The notes beneath the pieces were generated by a model, which ran no database searches, was not told where the DNA came from, and worked only from the letters and a program-made list of their open reading frames with translations. DNA of 64,000 nt, from assembly GCA_013400115.1 (NCBI GenBank), contig VXBP01003607.1, forward strand, positions 620,310-684,309. The letters are read 5' to 3'. Positions 12,390-23,685 of this stretch are shown piece by piece (the stretch's first letter is position 1; each line of letters starts with the position of its first letter). A program made the translations under genes and the position numbers. Origin of the DNA: Rhinopomastus cyanomelas (lineage: Eukaryota; Chordata; Aves; Bucerotiformes; Rhinopomastidae).

Positions 12390-13312
12390 TCATAGTGTCA
12401 CAGTACATTAGGGATCGGGAAGGACCTTGAAAGATCATCTAGTACAATCCCCCTGCCAGAGCATGACTACCTAGATCAAGTCACTCAGGAACATATCCAG
12501 GCAGGTTTTAAACATCTCCAGAGAATGAGACTCCACAAGCTGCTGAGCAGGCCATTCCAATGCTCTGTCACTCTCACTGTGAAGAAGTTCTTTCTCATAT
12601 TGATGTGGAACCTCCTATGTTCCAACACACACCCATTGCCCCTTGTCCTATCATTAGATGACACTGAGAAGAGACTGGCTCCATCCTCCTGACACCCACC
12701 CCTCATATATTTATGAACGTTAGTGGGGTCATCCCTCAAAGCTAAAGAGACCCAGCTCACTCAGCCTTTCCTCATGAGGGAGGTGTTCCACTCACTTCAT
12801 CATCTTTGTGGCTCTCTGCTGGACTCTTTCCAGCAGTTCTGTGTCCTTCTTGAACTGAGGGGCCCAGAAATGAACACAATATTCCACATGTGATCTCAGC
12901 AGGGCAGAGTAGAGGGGGAGAAGAACCTCTTTCAATCTGCTAGCCACCCTCTGTTCTGATCCACCCCAGGAAGCTGTTCACCTTCTTGGCCACAAGGGCA
13001 CATTGCTGGCTAATGGTCATTCTGCTGTCCACCAGGATCCCCAAATCCCTTTCTCCTACAGTGTTCCTGAACAGGTCAGTACTCAACCTATACTGGTACC
13101 CGGGGTTGTTCTTGCCCAGATGCCAGACTCTATACTGCCTCTGTTGTAGTTCTTTACATTTCTCCCTGCCCAGCTCTCCAGCCTGTCCAGGTCCCGCTGA
13201 ATGGCAGAACAGCCTGCTGGGGTGTCAGCTACTCCTCCCAGCTTCATGTCATCAGCAAAATTGCTGACAGTGCACTCTAATCCCTCATCTGAGCTGTTAA
13301 CGGGACCATTAG
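12390..13312 (-). mobile_element. CR1 LINE copy, about 0.9 kb, 3' half
   Basis: Minus-strand CR1. The tail begins at the low end (CATAGTGTCACAGTACATTA, GATCATCTAGTACAATCC). The C-terminal part of ORF2 is readable on the minus strand at 12485-12760, with GCQEDGASLFSV, DRTRGNGC and NFFTVRVTEHWN. The distal part runs through CTGTTCACCTTCTTGGCCAC and CCAGCCTGTCCAGGTCCC to about 13312, just short of the FADD box. Frame breaks and stops make it dead. It belongs to a different subtype from copies A and B and resembles the copy at 17540. Confidence 0.95.
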
Positions 13313-15040
13313 TGTGTTCTTGATATTGCAGCTTTCACATCAAGAGTGAGTGTAGCTCACACATTAGACACGTGGTATTGTACAGGTATGAATCCATTCT
13401 GGGACCAAAAGCACAAATATGACCAGGTATAATTACCCAAACACATAGGTGCCTATTTGCACTGCTTGTCAGGGATTCATACTCAAGGACGCAAACTGGT
13501 GTAATGCCAGATCTTTTACAAAAGGATTCTATGTTCTTTTTTCCTACCAGCCTATGCTTTCCTAGCACAAAAATGAGACTTGCATCATAAATTTATAGAG
13601 GATGAAGTATAACAGAACCACTGAGGGATTACTGCACCAAGTGTAATATATACAAGCTGACAAATGACAACACAGTAATAGGTATTGAGTAAAAACCTGA
13701 ATAAAAACGTTATGACCAAATCACCTTTACAGGATTTCAGGTTTCTGGTTTAAATGCTGTTGTTGTCTCTTTCATTTATGTATTAAAGACGAAGAGTTTA
13801 ATACTCCTAAATCCCTGCTTTTCATTCCGGGTCACACAAAGGCAAAACAAAACAAAACAACAGCTTCTAAGATAAAAATTCTACTCTCTAGGCCAAGCAG
13901 AGTTCCTCAAACACCAGGTCATGATACCAACACACTGAAATGTAGTGTGGAGTCCATTGCAGGGACCTGCAGCCACATGAAGACAGAGGAACCAGAAATG
14001 GTCCTCACGTGCTGAAACTCTTAGAAATACTGATTTAGGTCAAATTTTCCCATATCTAGGTACTGTAGCAGATGTGACCTCATTTGCAGAAGTGCTGAGT
14101 AAACAGAATTATGTCAGTTATTTCAATGAAGAAAGCTGTTTTTCACAATCCTAGAAACTTTCTAAATGCAACCCTTAGGCTATTAGGAAAATGTTAATCC
14201 TAATGTTTTGATCTGCAGTTGTGTAAAGTGATTTTTTTGCCCTTCATCTTTCAGTGATTTGATTAGATGGGCCTTTTTAAAAAATGTTCTGTATATGTGG
14301 GTACTTGGCACCATTATAACTTGTCTGGTTTTCCTACAGCCCGTGTAATGTTATCTCTGCAGCAAGTAAAACACATGTGGGAAGGTCCCTGGAGGTGGTA
14401 AAGCCATCATCAGTTCCACCTCTCTATTCTTTGTGATGTTTGCAGAAGAACTTCTGAATGCTTTCTGCAACTTACTGTCTGGGAGATACCTCGGTCCTGG
14501 ACTAAAGTCTGTAGCACAAGTGTGTTCTACCCAGCTGAAGATGCTCATTAAATGTTCAGCCTTTCATTTCCACAGTGCAGTGCTTCATCCAAGCTAGTGA
14601 ACACATTTTTTTCCTGATCAAGGCTGAGGACAGATTATAAATTCTTATCTAAGTGTGGATCTGGTAGTGCTGCAGGAGCATATGACACACAGGAACAATT
14701 TGAAACACATTGTCAGCACTGACCTATCTTTGTTTCTGAGTTTGAAAGGATGAACCCACTGTTCTGTGTCTCTACTGCAGCCTGACATTCTCTTATTGCA
14801 ATCAGCAGAAGGTAGATCAGGTGATAGTGGACCAGATAGCCGTGACTTTAAATCCTTATGACAAAACCCATCCCTTATTTTGATGGAAACTTCCTAATTA
14901 GCTCTAGGGAAATCTAGAAGCTTCTCTATAAAGCATTGAAGAAAGCCCATTATGATGCTTCTATAGGATCCTGAAACTATTTTACTACATAACTTCATAT
15001 GGATAGAATTCTCAAAAAACCATGTTTCAAACATCCCAAA
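13313..15040. other. Unique non-coding DNA
   Basis: Nothing recognised apart from a short (AAAAC)-type repeat at 13843-13863. Confidence 0.5.
13843..13863 (+). repeat. Short (CAAAA)n simple repeat
   Basis: Four units of CAAAA-like sequence. No associated element is seen. Confidence 0.8.
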
Positions 15041-15362
15041 TAGAATGATATAATCATTCAGATTGGAAAAGAGCCTTGGGATCATCAACCCTACTCTATA
15101 AGTTCACTCCTGAACTGGATCCCCCAACACTACATCTAAGTGACTTGTAAACACATCCAGGGATGGGGACTCAACCACCACCCTGGGCAGCCCATTCCTT
15201 GTTGAAGCTTGAAGCCATTCCTTCTGGCTAATTACCTGTGAGAAGAGAGCAGCACCAACATTTCTACAATATCCCTTCAGACAATCATAGAGAGTGATGA
15301 GGTCTCCCCTCAGCCTCATGTTCCTCAAACTAAACAGCCCCAACTCTCTCTCCTCATAAGGC
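15041..15362 (-). mobile_element. CR1 LINE 3' fragment
   Basis: Reversed CR1 tail and ORF2 end: ATTCAGATTGGAAAAGAGCC, then CATCCAGGGATGGGGACTCA and GAGTGATGAGGTCTCCCCTC. On the minus strand the ORF2 C-terminal remnant is visible within 15104-15362, with RELGLFSLRNMRLRGDLITL and GLPRVVVESPSLDVF. A deletion between the RTRGN and HWNGLP blocks has removed about 60 bp that other copies keep. It is truncated after CCTCATAAG. Confidence 0.93.
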
Positions 15363-17538
15363 CCCAAACAGAGAGACTTCCAATTCTTCCTGTGGAGGAA
15401 GGTCTTAAAAAGCTCAGTAGAGAAGGTTATTTGTCTTTTGAAGAGTATATAGGCTTTCACCATTCTGTGTGCACTTGTGTTCATATTTGCTATGTTAGCA
15501 GAAGAGATCTATTTGTATTCTGTATTCACATCATCAGTCAGAAATCAGAAGAACTGGAAAGGGAAAAAGCCCCGAAAGGTTGTATTTGGATAACCAATAT
15601 CTGCTCAAAATGTGTCTGCAGTATTTTTGTCCTTATTCTTGAAACACATCCCCTGCCCAGGGCACAAGGTATTCCAAAGTCCTCCTGTCCCTGCCCCATC
15701 ACTACTAAACACAAGGTCTGGAAGGAATGAACAAATAAACCAGCACCAGCTATAGCAAAGGGATTGAACAAACCCTCCTGAAGCACAGAACAAAACGTGG
15801 ATTAAAAACTTGGATGACTGGACCAACTTCACATACTTTTAATGAACATTTCAGCTGAATATATCAGCCCAGAGAGAATAATTCTGCAGTATTCCAGTAC
15901 GAGGCTGGAGTAACAGTTAACCTCCTCACGTGCTGTTTCTAGCAAATCAGAGACCTAATGCTTAATCTACATCATCTCGAAAGCATGTGTGCAGAAAATG
16001 TGGAATGCCAGATCTTACTATGAAAAAGATTAAGGCTGAAAAAGGATTAGAAATTAATTAAGGAGCTTCTTCATGTTTCCTGATATCCCTCTGATCTGTG
16101 ACCAGCCTATCTTCAGGGTCTCTGCTACTGATGCAGTTGTTAGTGACAGTTCAGACCACAACCACTATAAAGGATTATCATTATTCTTTAGGAGGGGCTG
16201 CAGCTTGGTGGCCTGGGGTTTTATTTTGCAGTTCCACACTTTAGGACTTACTGCAGGGATTGGTTGGAGAGCTATAGACTGAAAGCTCAGCTTTCAGGGC
16301 TGTCACTACTATAAGCAAGCAGTCCTTGGGTGCTGGGCAGATGGTGGCTGTTGCATCACTGCAGAACTATGACAGGGAGCCATAAACACCCTTCAGTGGT
16401 AGCAGAAGAGCTCTGAAATAGCCCCAGCTGAGGGAAAGGGAAGCAGTCAGAAACATGAGCTGACTAATGAAACCACAGAGAGATGGAAGCTCCTCTCTGA
16501 TCAATGTGTTCCCTTTCCCAAAGTTCACCAAAATAAATCCCAGGGTCAGTTTTGTGAGCATGACAAGAGCTGGCAGTACACTCAGGCCATACAACAGGAA
16601 TCAGACACTGGCACCACAAACTGCACAGCCTTGGAATTTTCACTCAAGCCTTGCAGTTTTCTCACTGGGAGTTTTAAATCACATGTGCTTCACTTACAGG
16701 TTAAACACAGGCAGCAGAGAATAATTAATTCTGATTGATAGTAATTAATTCTTGGTAATATTAATAATTTTAAATTAATTGTGCTATTTACTATGCAGAC
16801 AGTTACTCATTTATGACGTGGGCTGTTTCCACTTTCTGCAACTTGATTATCCCATAAAGTCCTACCTTCAGCTCAGCTCAGCCGAACGATTGTTGTTTGT
16901 TTGGATTCACAGCTTTCTTCTACACAAATGGAATTAATACTGTGTGACTGTATGAGAGATTCTGTAAGCAGGGCCCTCAAGCTTGTTTAAGTGAAAATCA
17001 AATGTATTTTATCACCTTTGTGAATATACAGCTACGAGCAGGTTCCAAAGTGAAGAGGGTATCGTATATGCTGACAACATTTGTGAAAGCAAGTGGTGAT
17101 AAAAGAGCAGCCAACAATTTCTAGAGAAAGATTAGACAGTTGGGTTTCAAACGAAAAATCTAGAAATGAGCGAGGAAAAGCTGCCTCCTCAAGCAGAAGA
17201 TTTTTACTGATTGTGTGTGTTCTAGGAAACAAACAACTGAAACCATCCTGCTAAACTCATGCCCTGGATCAGTTAGACTAAAAGAAAGCCCTGAATATTA
17301 AGTGATTGCTTCTAAAAAAATGTTAATGGTGTCTTATTTTTATGAGATGCAACATGACTCCATATGAATAGAGATAAGATCAAAGATTAACTTCTTCTTA
17401 CAAAACCTTAATACTCAAGTAATACCAGTTGTCCTGGTGAGCTCCGTGGTGTTTAGTACCTTCCCTTTTCCCGGACAAGCTCCCAGGAGGCGCCTATCCC
17501 CTCTCGCACACATCTCAGGAGCTGCTCACGTTTTCATT
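15363..17538. other. Unique non-coding DNA with an AT-rich homeodomain-site cluster
   Basis: No gene or transposon recognised. At 16721-16780 TAATTAAT-type motifs recur three times in 60 bp, which is the core bound by many homeodomain proteins. Such clusters can mark conserved enhancers but are also frequent in AT-rich DNA. Confidence 0.45.
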
Positions 17539-17833
17539 TTCATAGAATCATAGAATCATAGAATCATTACGGATCGGAAGGGACCTCGAAAGATCATCTA
17601 GTCCAATCCGCCTGCAACAGCAGGATCACCTAAACCAAGTCACACAGGAACCTGTCCAGTCGGGTCTTGAACATCTCCAGAGAAGGAGACTCCACAACCC
17701 CCCTGGGCAGCCTGTTCCAGTGCTCCGTCACCCTCACTGTGAAGAAGTTCCTTCTCAGGTTGATGTGGAACCTCCTATGTTCCAGCTTACAACCATTGCC
17801 CCTTGTCCTGTCACTACCTGACACCAAGAACAG
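17539..17833 (-). mobile_element. CR1 LINE 3' end with tandem ATTCTATG tail
   Basis: The tail at the low end has three 8-bp units (17541-17566; read on minus as ATTCTATG repeats), the diagnostic CR1 3' terminus. Then follow GATCGGAAGGGACCTCGAAA and the ORF2 C-terminus, readable on minus at 17630-17830: SDRTRGNGCKLEHRRFHINL, then TVRVTEHWNRLPRGVVES. The preserved tail and intact C-terminal frame suggest a relatively young insertion. It stops abruptly at about 17833 in the DRTRGN-proximal region. Confidence 0.96.
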
Positions 17834-20800
17834 CTGCAGGTTACCATATTTCCATAACGCCACGAGCTGAAAATTCCTCCTATTCCAGCTTCTCTGCCAC
17901 GGTGTTTGGGGGATGAAGGAAGACTCTTCTCACATCCGCACTGACAGGCTCAACAGATCCCACAGGCCCACCTTCTCTCTTCCCTCTGCTTTACTCCCTG
18001 TCACTAATACGTGCAAACCACTGTCTCCAGCTCCGACCCTCAGCACTGAAGCCTTCAGGCTTGGTTTTCAGGAGGTATCAGAACTGGTCTTGCTCTGCTG
18101 CCATTTAACAGCAGCGTTTCAGTGAAGCAAAATTAGATCAGTGGTGAGCACATCCACCTGATGTTCTCAAACCGGGAACTTGGAGCTGCTGCTGACAGAG
18201 GCAGCCCTAGAGCCACAAACAATGTGATCCTGCTGGCAGCTAATTGGCCCTAGAGAGCTGATACTAGGAAGTTGTTTAAAAACTGTCTTTGCTGAAACCT
18301 CTACAGCCATGGATTCATACTGTCTCTGACATACAAGAGGTCTGTTTTCAAACTGCTGTCAAATGATGTTATTTTTGCTGAAAGCCCTCACATATAAGGT
18401 GCTTGCAAGCTGTGCAATGTGCCAAATTGAGAACTACTGAATTTCTTCTTTATTTTTTTAAAGCAAAAATCCTATTTACAGCAAAACCTGTCATTTCACA
18501 GAATCCATACACTTTCAAACAAAAACTTTTGCTTAGCACTAAAACTATATGGGAAAGAGTAACTTCAGGGGATGTTTAACAACACCTGCAAAACACAGGA
18601 AGGGATTCAAATCTGATGTCAGTAACATTTAAACTCCTATAAACTTTTTTATTATGGAAAATACAGCTAGCAGCTGTTCTTATTTGTCTTCTGACATTAA
18701 ATTAGTAATTATCATGTGGCATGTGTGCAAATATTTATTTATCATTAGCTTTATGATTCTCTTTCTGTTTTTTACCACTACAGCTATTCTGCTCCTCAGT
18801 CTTCTAACAATTATGTAAAGATGCCATTTGGGAACCCTAAATTGCACGTTTTCTCCAAACAGGGCTCACCCAACCTCCTGCTCTCACACAGACGTAGAGC
18901 TGACTACATCAGAGTCTCTCACATTTCATGCAGTAAACCACTTTCCAAGAATTACCATATAAACCTCAGGTGAAATATAACAGAGCTTAGAAGCTCCTCA
19001 TTAAAATGTATTTAACTAATAACTTTTGCCAACTGGAATGGCTTCCTGCCATTTATTTATACAGAGCCTGGTATTCCTTGTCAGGATTGTCAATGGCAAA
19101 CAGAATGATTTTTCTCTCATGGTGGATTTACTGTAGGACAAATCCACTGGCTTCAGCATAGCTGCTTCTGATTTACACTGTTGCAAGAGGAGAATCAGTT
19201 CTAGAGTTTATAGCTGAGAATTTGTAAGTGACCGTTGGAGAGGTGAACTTTTCAATATGCTCCAGCAAGGATGCCCTGTGCAGAGAAGTCGCTCTTTATG
19301 TTTTCTGCTTTGACTACTCAGTCAACAATCATTTATAGCAGAGCACAAGTAAATCAGGCTTATGAGATATTAAATCAGGTTTAGGGTAAATTTTCAACTT
19401 GCTTTAACTAAGATGGCTGAGAAGTGGTAGGTACGTTTACTCATACAGGTGAAGTGGCTACTCACCTCATGGAGGCACATGCACAGCAAGAAAGGCATTT
19501 AACCAAACTGTCCTGGCAGTTTGGTTCACATATCTGGAGATTTATTTGAAATAATACACTTCATGCTGTTCAAATATTTTGTTTATGTTTAAGATTCCTT
19601 GGTGATATCTATTTATTTTTTCTAGATGAAATTAAAAACTCTTTCCTGGCAGTATGAATCTGAGGATTACTGGCACGTAGAGTTTTGCAGATCTGTATAA
19701 TGCTTAAGAATTCTCAGCAAGGTAATTAACATGCTGGTATTCCTATGAAAATAAATAGAGGTTTTGGACCCAAAAAGCATAGCAAGATTCTGCTGGAATT
19801 TAAATATTCCTACTGAGGAAAGAGGCACAACCCTAACCTTTGGTGTTAATCAAAGCTTAAGATCTTGTGTTGGTCCTTGGAGAAGTTGACATCTCAGTTA
19901 GACAGCCGTGCTTCCTTGTGCCATCCTGTGCATTAGCAGCAAAGGTCTCATAAAGTGCTCTTTGGAGGAGATCACAAAATGCACAGCTTGATACCCTGAA
20001 CATTACCCCGTGTGAGCACTGAGGAGGAGGATGGAACTTGATCTGTTGCCTGGTTTTTGGGATCTTGGTGTGAATTATGTTCAAGTGTTCAATCTTTGTG
20101 TGCAGAGATCTTTATATGAAGTTAAGCTGCAACATAGCTCTAGTTCCCAGCTTAAGGTGTGTAATTTTCCATGGCCATATGTCTGAACAGCACCGTACGG
20201 TTCACTTGGGGTCGTGTTGGGAGAAACCTGTAAGGAGTGGGCAGGGTGAACCGGGTGGGATGATGTGTGCGCAGGAAACAGCTCCACCAGGCATCATTAC
20301 ATCAAAACTGTTGGCACAGCAATCTTGCTCACAGTTTGATTTCCTTTCCCTAATATTGCCCTGCATTCTATGCCCTGCCAAATTTAGAGCTCTGAAAATA
20401 ATTTTTCTCTATCTGTTTTGTTTCTTGTGGCCTCTCATTACTTTGCATTCCTAGTCTATAACTTACAAATACATGTGTGTGTGTGTGTTCACATGAGAGA
20501 TTTCATTACTTTTAGATCAATTTAATTAATGCTTCAAGTCTTTATCTGGAAACCGGCTAACAGTTTAAATAGTTTTAATTACATGGAAACTAAATACAAT
20601 GCAGATAGACGATAATTTAAGAGGGGCTTTATCTATGTAACGAAACCGATTTACTGTTAAATAAACTGGGACAAGCTGCAGCACTGATGCTCAGACTTGG
20701 AGATCTGCTCACAGCCCTGGGAGCTGGGGAACTTTTGTGCTGGGTCTGTTTCACTCAAATGCTGACAGCAGAGGCACATATCATTTATTTTATTTATCAA

Positions 20801-22609
20801 GGGAGATTTTAAGAGGCCTGATCACTCAGAAAATGCAGGGCCTTGTCCTCAGCTGTACTGAATGAAATGAGCCTTCACTGAGCTGGAGCATCATCTGAAG
20901 ATTCCCCCCAAATGACCACAAACCTTTCAAAAGCTTGCAGCTAACAGCATGCTGCTCTCTAAGGCAGAGCATTTGTGTTTAGATTCCCACACGGTGCTTT
21001 CCTACCCCTTCTCTTATTCAGGGTATATTTGGAACTGCTGGGGACTTAGATGGCAGCAATATTCACAAGACAGCTATCTCGACATCAATTGAGATAGTGC
21101 TACTCGGCTATCTTTTCAAGTCCTGGGAGACATCATAACAGCATCTCTGTCTGCCTTGTTCCAGGCAGCTGACTACTGGAATACAGCTGAAAATACAGTC
21201 AAAGAACCAGAATTTTACTAGCAAGTGTATAGCATCCAGTGTAGCAGGGTTTGCATTCTCAGAGACCTTAAGGATGCTCCCCTTCTTCCTAAACACAACA
21301 GATGATGCCAGTAACCAGCCTGTGGAAAATGCTGTTGTATGTTCAAGCGTATTAATAGCTTGAGATGCTCCATATTTGAAAGGCTCCCCTTCTATTAATG
21401 CAGGGGAAGAATTCACTAATGATCTGAGCAATTGCGACTCCATGATTTTAATAAGGTTCATAGGGCTAAAAAGCTAATTAAACACTTGTTTAATCCAGCC
21501 AAGTAGGAATGTGTGTGATAGCAGTGGTGTGGGGCAGAACTAAGGTGCTTGTAGGAAACACCAGCATATAGCTTTTGGAACACAGGAGCCCCAGTTGTTG
21601 AAGTTCAGCATCCAGCCACCTGCAGGAAAAGGAGCCGGAAGGTGGCTCCTCTCCTGTTTCTGGAGGAATTGTTCTTTTCCTACCCATGTCCAGTCTCTGT
21701 AGAACACCCTGCTAACGTGTGCTGGGCTGGCAGTGAGAGCCAAGACCGTCAGTCATAACAATTATTTGGATCACTTTCTTCCCCAGTTGTAAAATGCTGT
21801 TGCAGAAGAAAAGACATTTGGTAGATTATTTAAAGCTGAAATGAAGCCATTGCCTTTTTCTGCTACAGAATTGTGCAGAACAGGCAGGTTCTGACAATTT
21901 ATAAAGATATCACTTTTGGCTTCTGTGCTCCCCAGGCAACAAATTACAATAATCCAGAAAACAGTCAGGAAGTGTCTGAGCAACAGAAGAGAACTGAAAA
22001 CATTTGCTGTATGACTAACTGCATTAGAGTAATTGAATTTCCCTAAATCAAGAGGAAGAATGAAATTAATGGAGCAATAGTTTGACAAGTTTGGCTTCAG
22101 TTAGTAGACATAAGCAAAGTCATTACTTAAGCATATTGTTAATTATGTTTATATCAAGAATAAATTGAGTGATAGCTGTTAATTAGGCTTGTGTGCACAA
22201 GAAAATAAGCAATAACATTAGAGCAGGCTATAAATATGTGAGTGTGTTTGCACAGCTCTGTTATCCATGCGAGATGTGCACGAGGGAAGAGCACGTGGGT
22301 GTACGATGGGGACTGGAAAGCAGACACCTTGCTTGCTTAGTTTCAGGTTGAAGTTGTTTTTTTGTTCAATGTAGATGAACGAACAGAAGCTCCAATTCTG
22401 CCTGATGCTGCTTTACCCATCTTTCAGTTAGGCATGGCAGGGAGGATGCCAAGGCAACATTCAGCATCTTTCTGACGTGCAGTTCTCATGCAGGCTGCTA
22501 TTGCCAGTGTGAAGGAACTCGGTTCCACGAGAGCTGATGAACCAGTATCTGGGATGAGGCGTGGGTCATGAGAGGGTAGAATCTGCTAACTATGTTGGAC
22601 ACTTAAGTA
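17834..22609. other. Unique non-coding DNA
   Basis: 4.8 kb with no gene or transposon recognised. A (TG)7 run lies at 20474-20488. The stretch 22100-22250 has TTAATTAG and TGTTTAT motifs in an AT-rich, low-CpG setting that resembles many conserved non-coding elements, but no comparison is possible here. Confidence 0.45.
20474..20488 (+). repeat. (TG)7 microsatellite
   Basis: An uninterrupted run of seven TG units, short enough to be of little consequence beyond possible length polymorphism. Confidence 0.9.
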
Positions 22610-23074
22610 TCACAGAATTGCAGAATCACTCTGGCTGGAAAACACCCCTAGGATCACCAAATCCAAACATCCACCCTACCCTACAAGTTCACCCCTAAAT
22701 CAGATCCCTCAACACCTCATCCAAACGATCTTTAAACACATCCAGGGATGGCAACTCAACAACATCCCTGGAAGCCCTTTCCAGTGCCTGACCACCCTTT
22801 CTGTGAAAAAATTCTTCCTAATATCAAGTCTAAACCTACCCTGTTGTAACTTGAACACATTCCCTCTTGTTCTATCACTAATTGCTTGTGAGAAGAGACC
22901 AGCACCAACCTCTCCACAACATCCTTTCAGGTAGTTGTAGAGAGTGATGAGGTCTCCTCTCAACCTCCTCTTCTTCAAACTAAAGAGCCCCAGCTCTCAG
23001 TCTTTCCTCATAAGATTTATTCTCCAGGCCCTTCACCAGCTTAGTTGCCCTCCTCTGCACCTGCTCCAGCACCT
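22610..23074 (-). mobile_element. CR1 LINE copy, same subfamily as copies A and B
   Basis: Reversed CR1 tail (CAGAATCACTCTGGCTGG) followed by the ORF2 C-terminal remnant on minus at 22709-22978 (KKRRLRGDLITLYNYLKG, SQAISDRTRGN, FFTERVVRHWKGLP); the frame slips after that. It matches copy A closely up to CTGCTCCAGCACCT at 23074, where copy A continues into CCACATCTCTCTTG. Here the sequence changes abruptly into the retroviral LTR, so the CR1 was cut or was 5'-truncated exactly at this junction. Confidence 0.95.
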
Positions 23075-23104
23075 GATGTTGTAGTTGCTAAACTAGCTGC
23101 TCTT

Positions 23105-23115
23105 AAGATGGCGGC
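23105..23115 (+). promoter_or_regulatory. YY1-like site in the LTR
   Basis: AAGATGGCGGC equals the core recognised by YY1. Its position inside the LTR suggests a role in element transcription. A near-copy is at 23868-23878, downstream of the gap. Confidence 0.45.
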
Positions 23116-23412
23116 GACGGCAGCAGGGCATATGCAGGCCCTGCAGCTCCACACATCCAGCAGGAGCTGTTTTGTGGTCCCTTGGGCTCCAAATGTGCAG
23201 AAGGTGAAGATACAGGGGCCTCTCGGCTCCCTGGGATCTGCAGGAGTCATCCTTGAAGATAAGGAGAAAAGCTAAACAATGCCAAGTAAGGTGAAAAAGA
23301 GTGCGTTCTGTGACACCATTGGACAGAGAGAAGAGCAGAGAGTGATTAACTATAGTGAAGAAGATTGGTGGTGGTACGATAAGGGAAACTATATTAAGTG
23401 TGTATTTCTTCT

Positions 23413-23418
23413 AATAAA
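23413..23418 (+). promoter_or_regulatory. Polyadenylation signal of the LTR
   Basis: AATAAA placed 20 bp before the inferred CA end of the LTR, as expected for a retroviral R region with a short U5. Confidence 0.65.
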
Positions 23419-23440
23419 CGCCATTTGCTGCTGACCATAT

Positions 23441-23460
23441 TGGTGTTCGAGTGGTATGCG
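23441..23460 (+). other. Retroviral primer-binding site, tRNA-Leu type
   Basis: TGGTGTTCGAGTGG begins with the TGG that pairs with a tRNA CCA end. It resembles the leucine-tRNA primer site typical of ERV-L elements (TGGTGTCAGAAGTGG, from memory) with one gap and a few changes. It lies three bases after the LTR end, the canonical spacing. Confidence 0.62.
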
Positions 23461-23528
23461 AATGGTCCGGGTAACGCGGGGCCAAAGGAGGCGGGCGCAG
23501 AGAAACCTGAAGGCTGTCACGCCAATTC
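23461..23528 (+). mobile_element. ERV leader before the gap
   Basis: GC-rich sequence directly after the primer site, up to the assembly gap. It is expected to be untranslated leader RNA. No ORF of note is present. Confidence 0.5.
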
Positions 23529-23685
23529 NNNNNNNNNNNNNNNNNNNNNNNNNNNNNNNNNNNNNNNNNNNNNNNNNNNNNNNNNNNNNNNNNNNNNNNN
23601 NNNNNNNNNNNNNNNNNNNNNNNNNNNNNNNNNNNNNNNNNNNNNNNNNNNNNNNNNNNNNNNNNNNNNNNNNNNNNNNNNNNNN
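23529..23685. other. Assembly gap, 157 undetermined bases
   Basis: A run of N inside GC-rich ERV-like sequence. Open frames drawn across it are meaningless. The N run may not reflect the true length. Confidence 0.99.

Larger units (their letters stand above)
23077..23437 (+). mobile_element. Retroviral LTR (ERV-L-like), 5' LTR
   Basis: A segment of about 360 bp starting with TG (TGTTGTAG at 23077; an alternative TG lies at 23074) and ending in CA at 23437. It has an AATAAA signal at 23413-23418, 20 bp before the end, and is followed three bases later by a TGG-starting primer site. This is the order U3-R-U5-PBS in the plus direction. A YY1-like box (AAGATGGCGGC, 23105-23115) lies near its 5' edge. 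No matching 3' LTR is found in the window. The 5' boundary is uncertain by a few bases, and the terminal inverted repeat is weak. Confidence 0.72.

Noticed and set aside
15392..15730. 112-codon plus-strand ORF beside a CR1 fragment
   Set aside because: No start context, no domain, and overlapping frames are equally open on the other strand.
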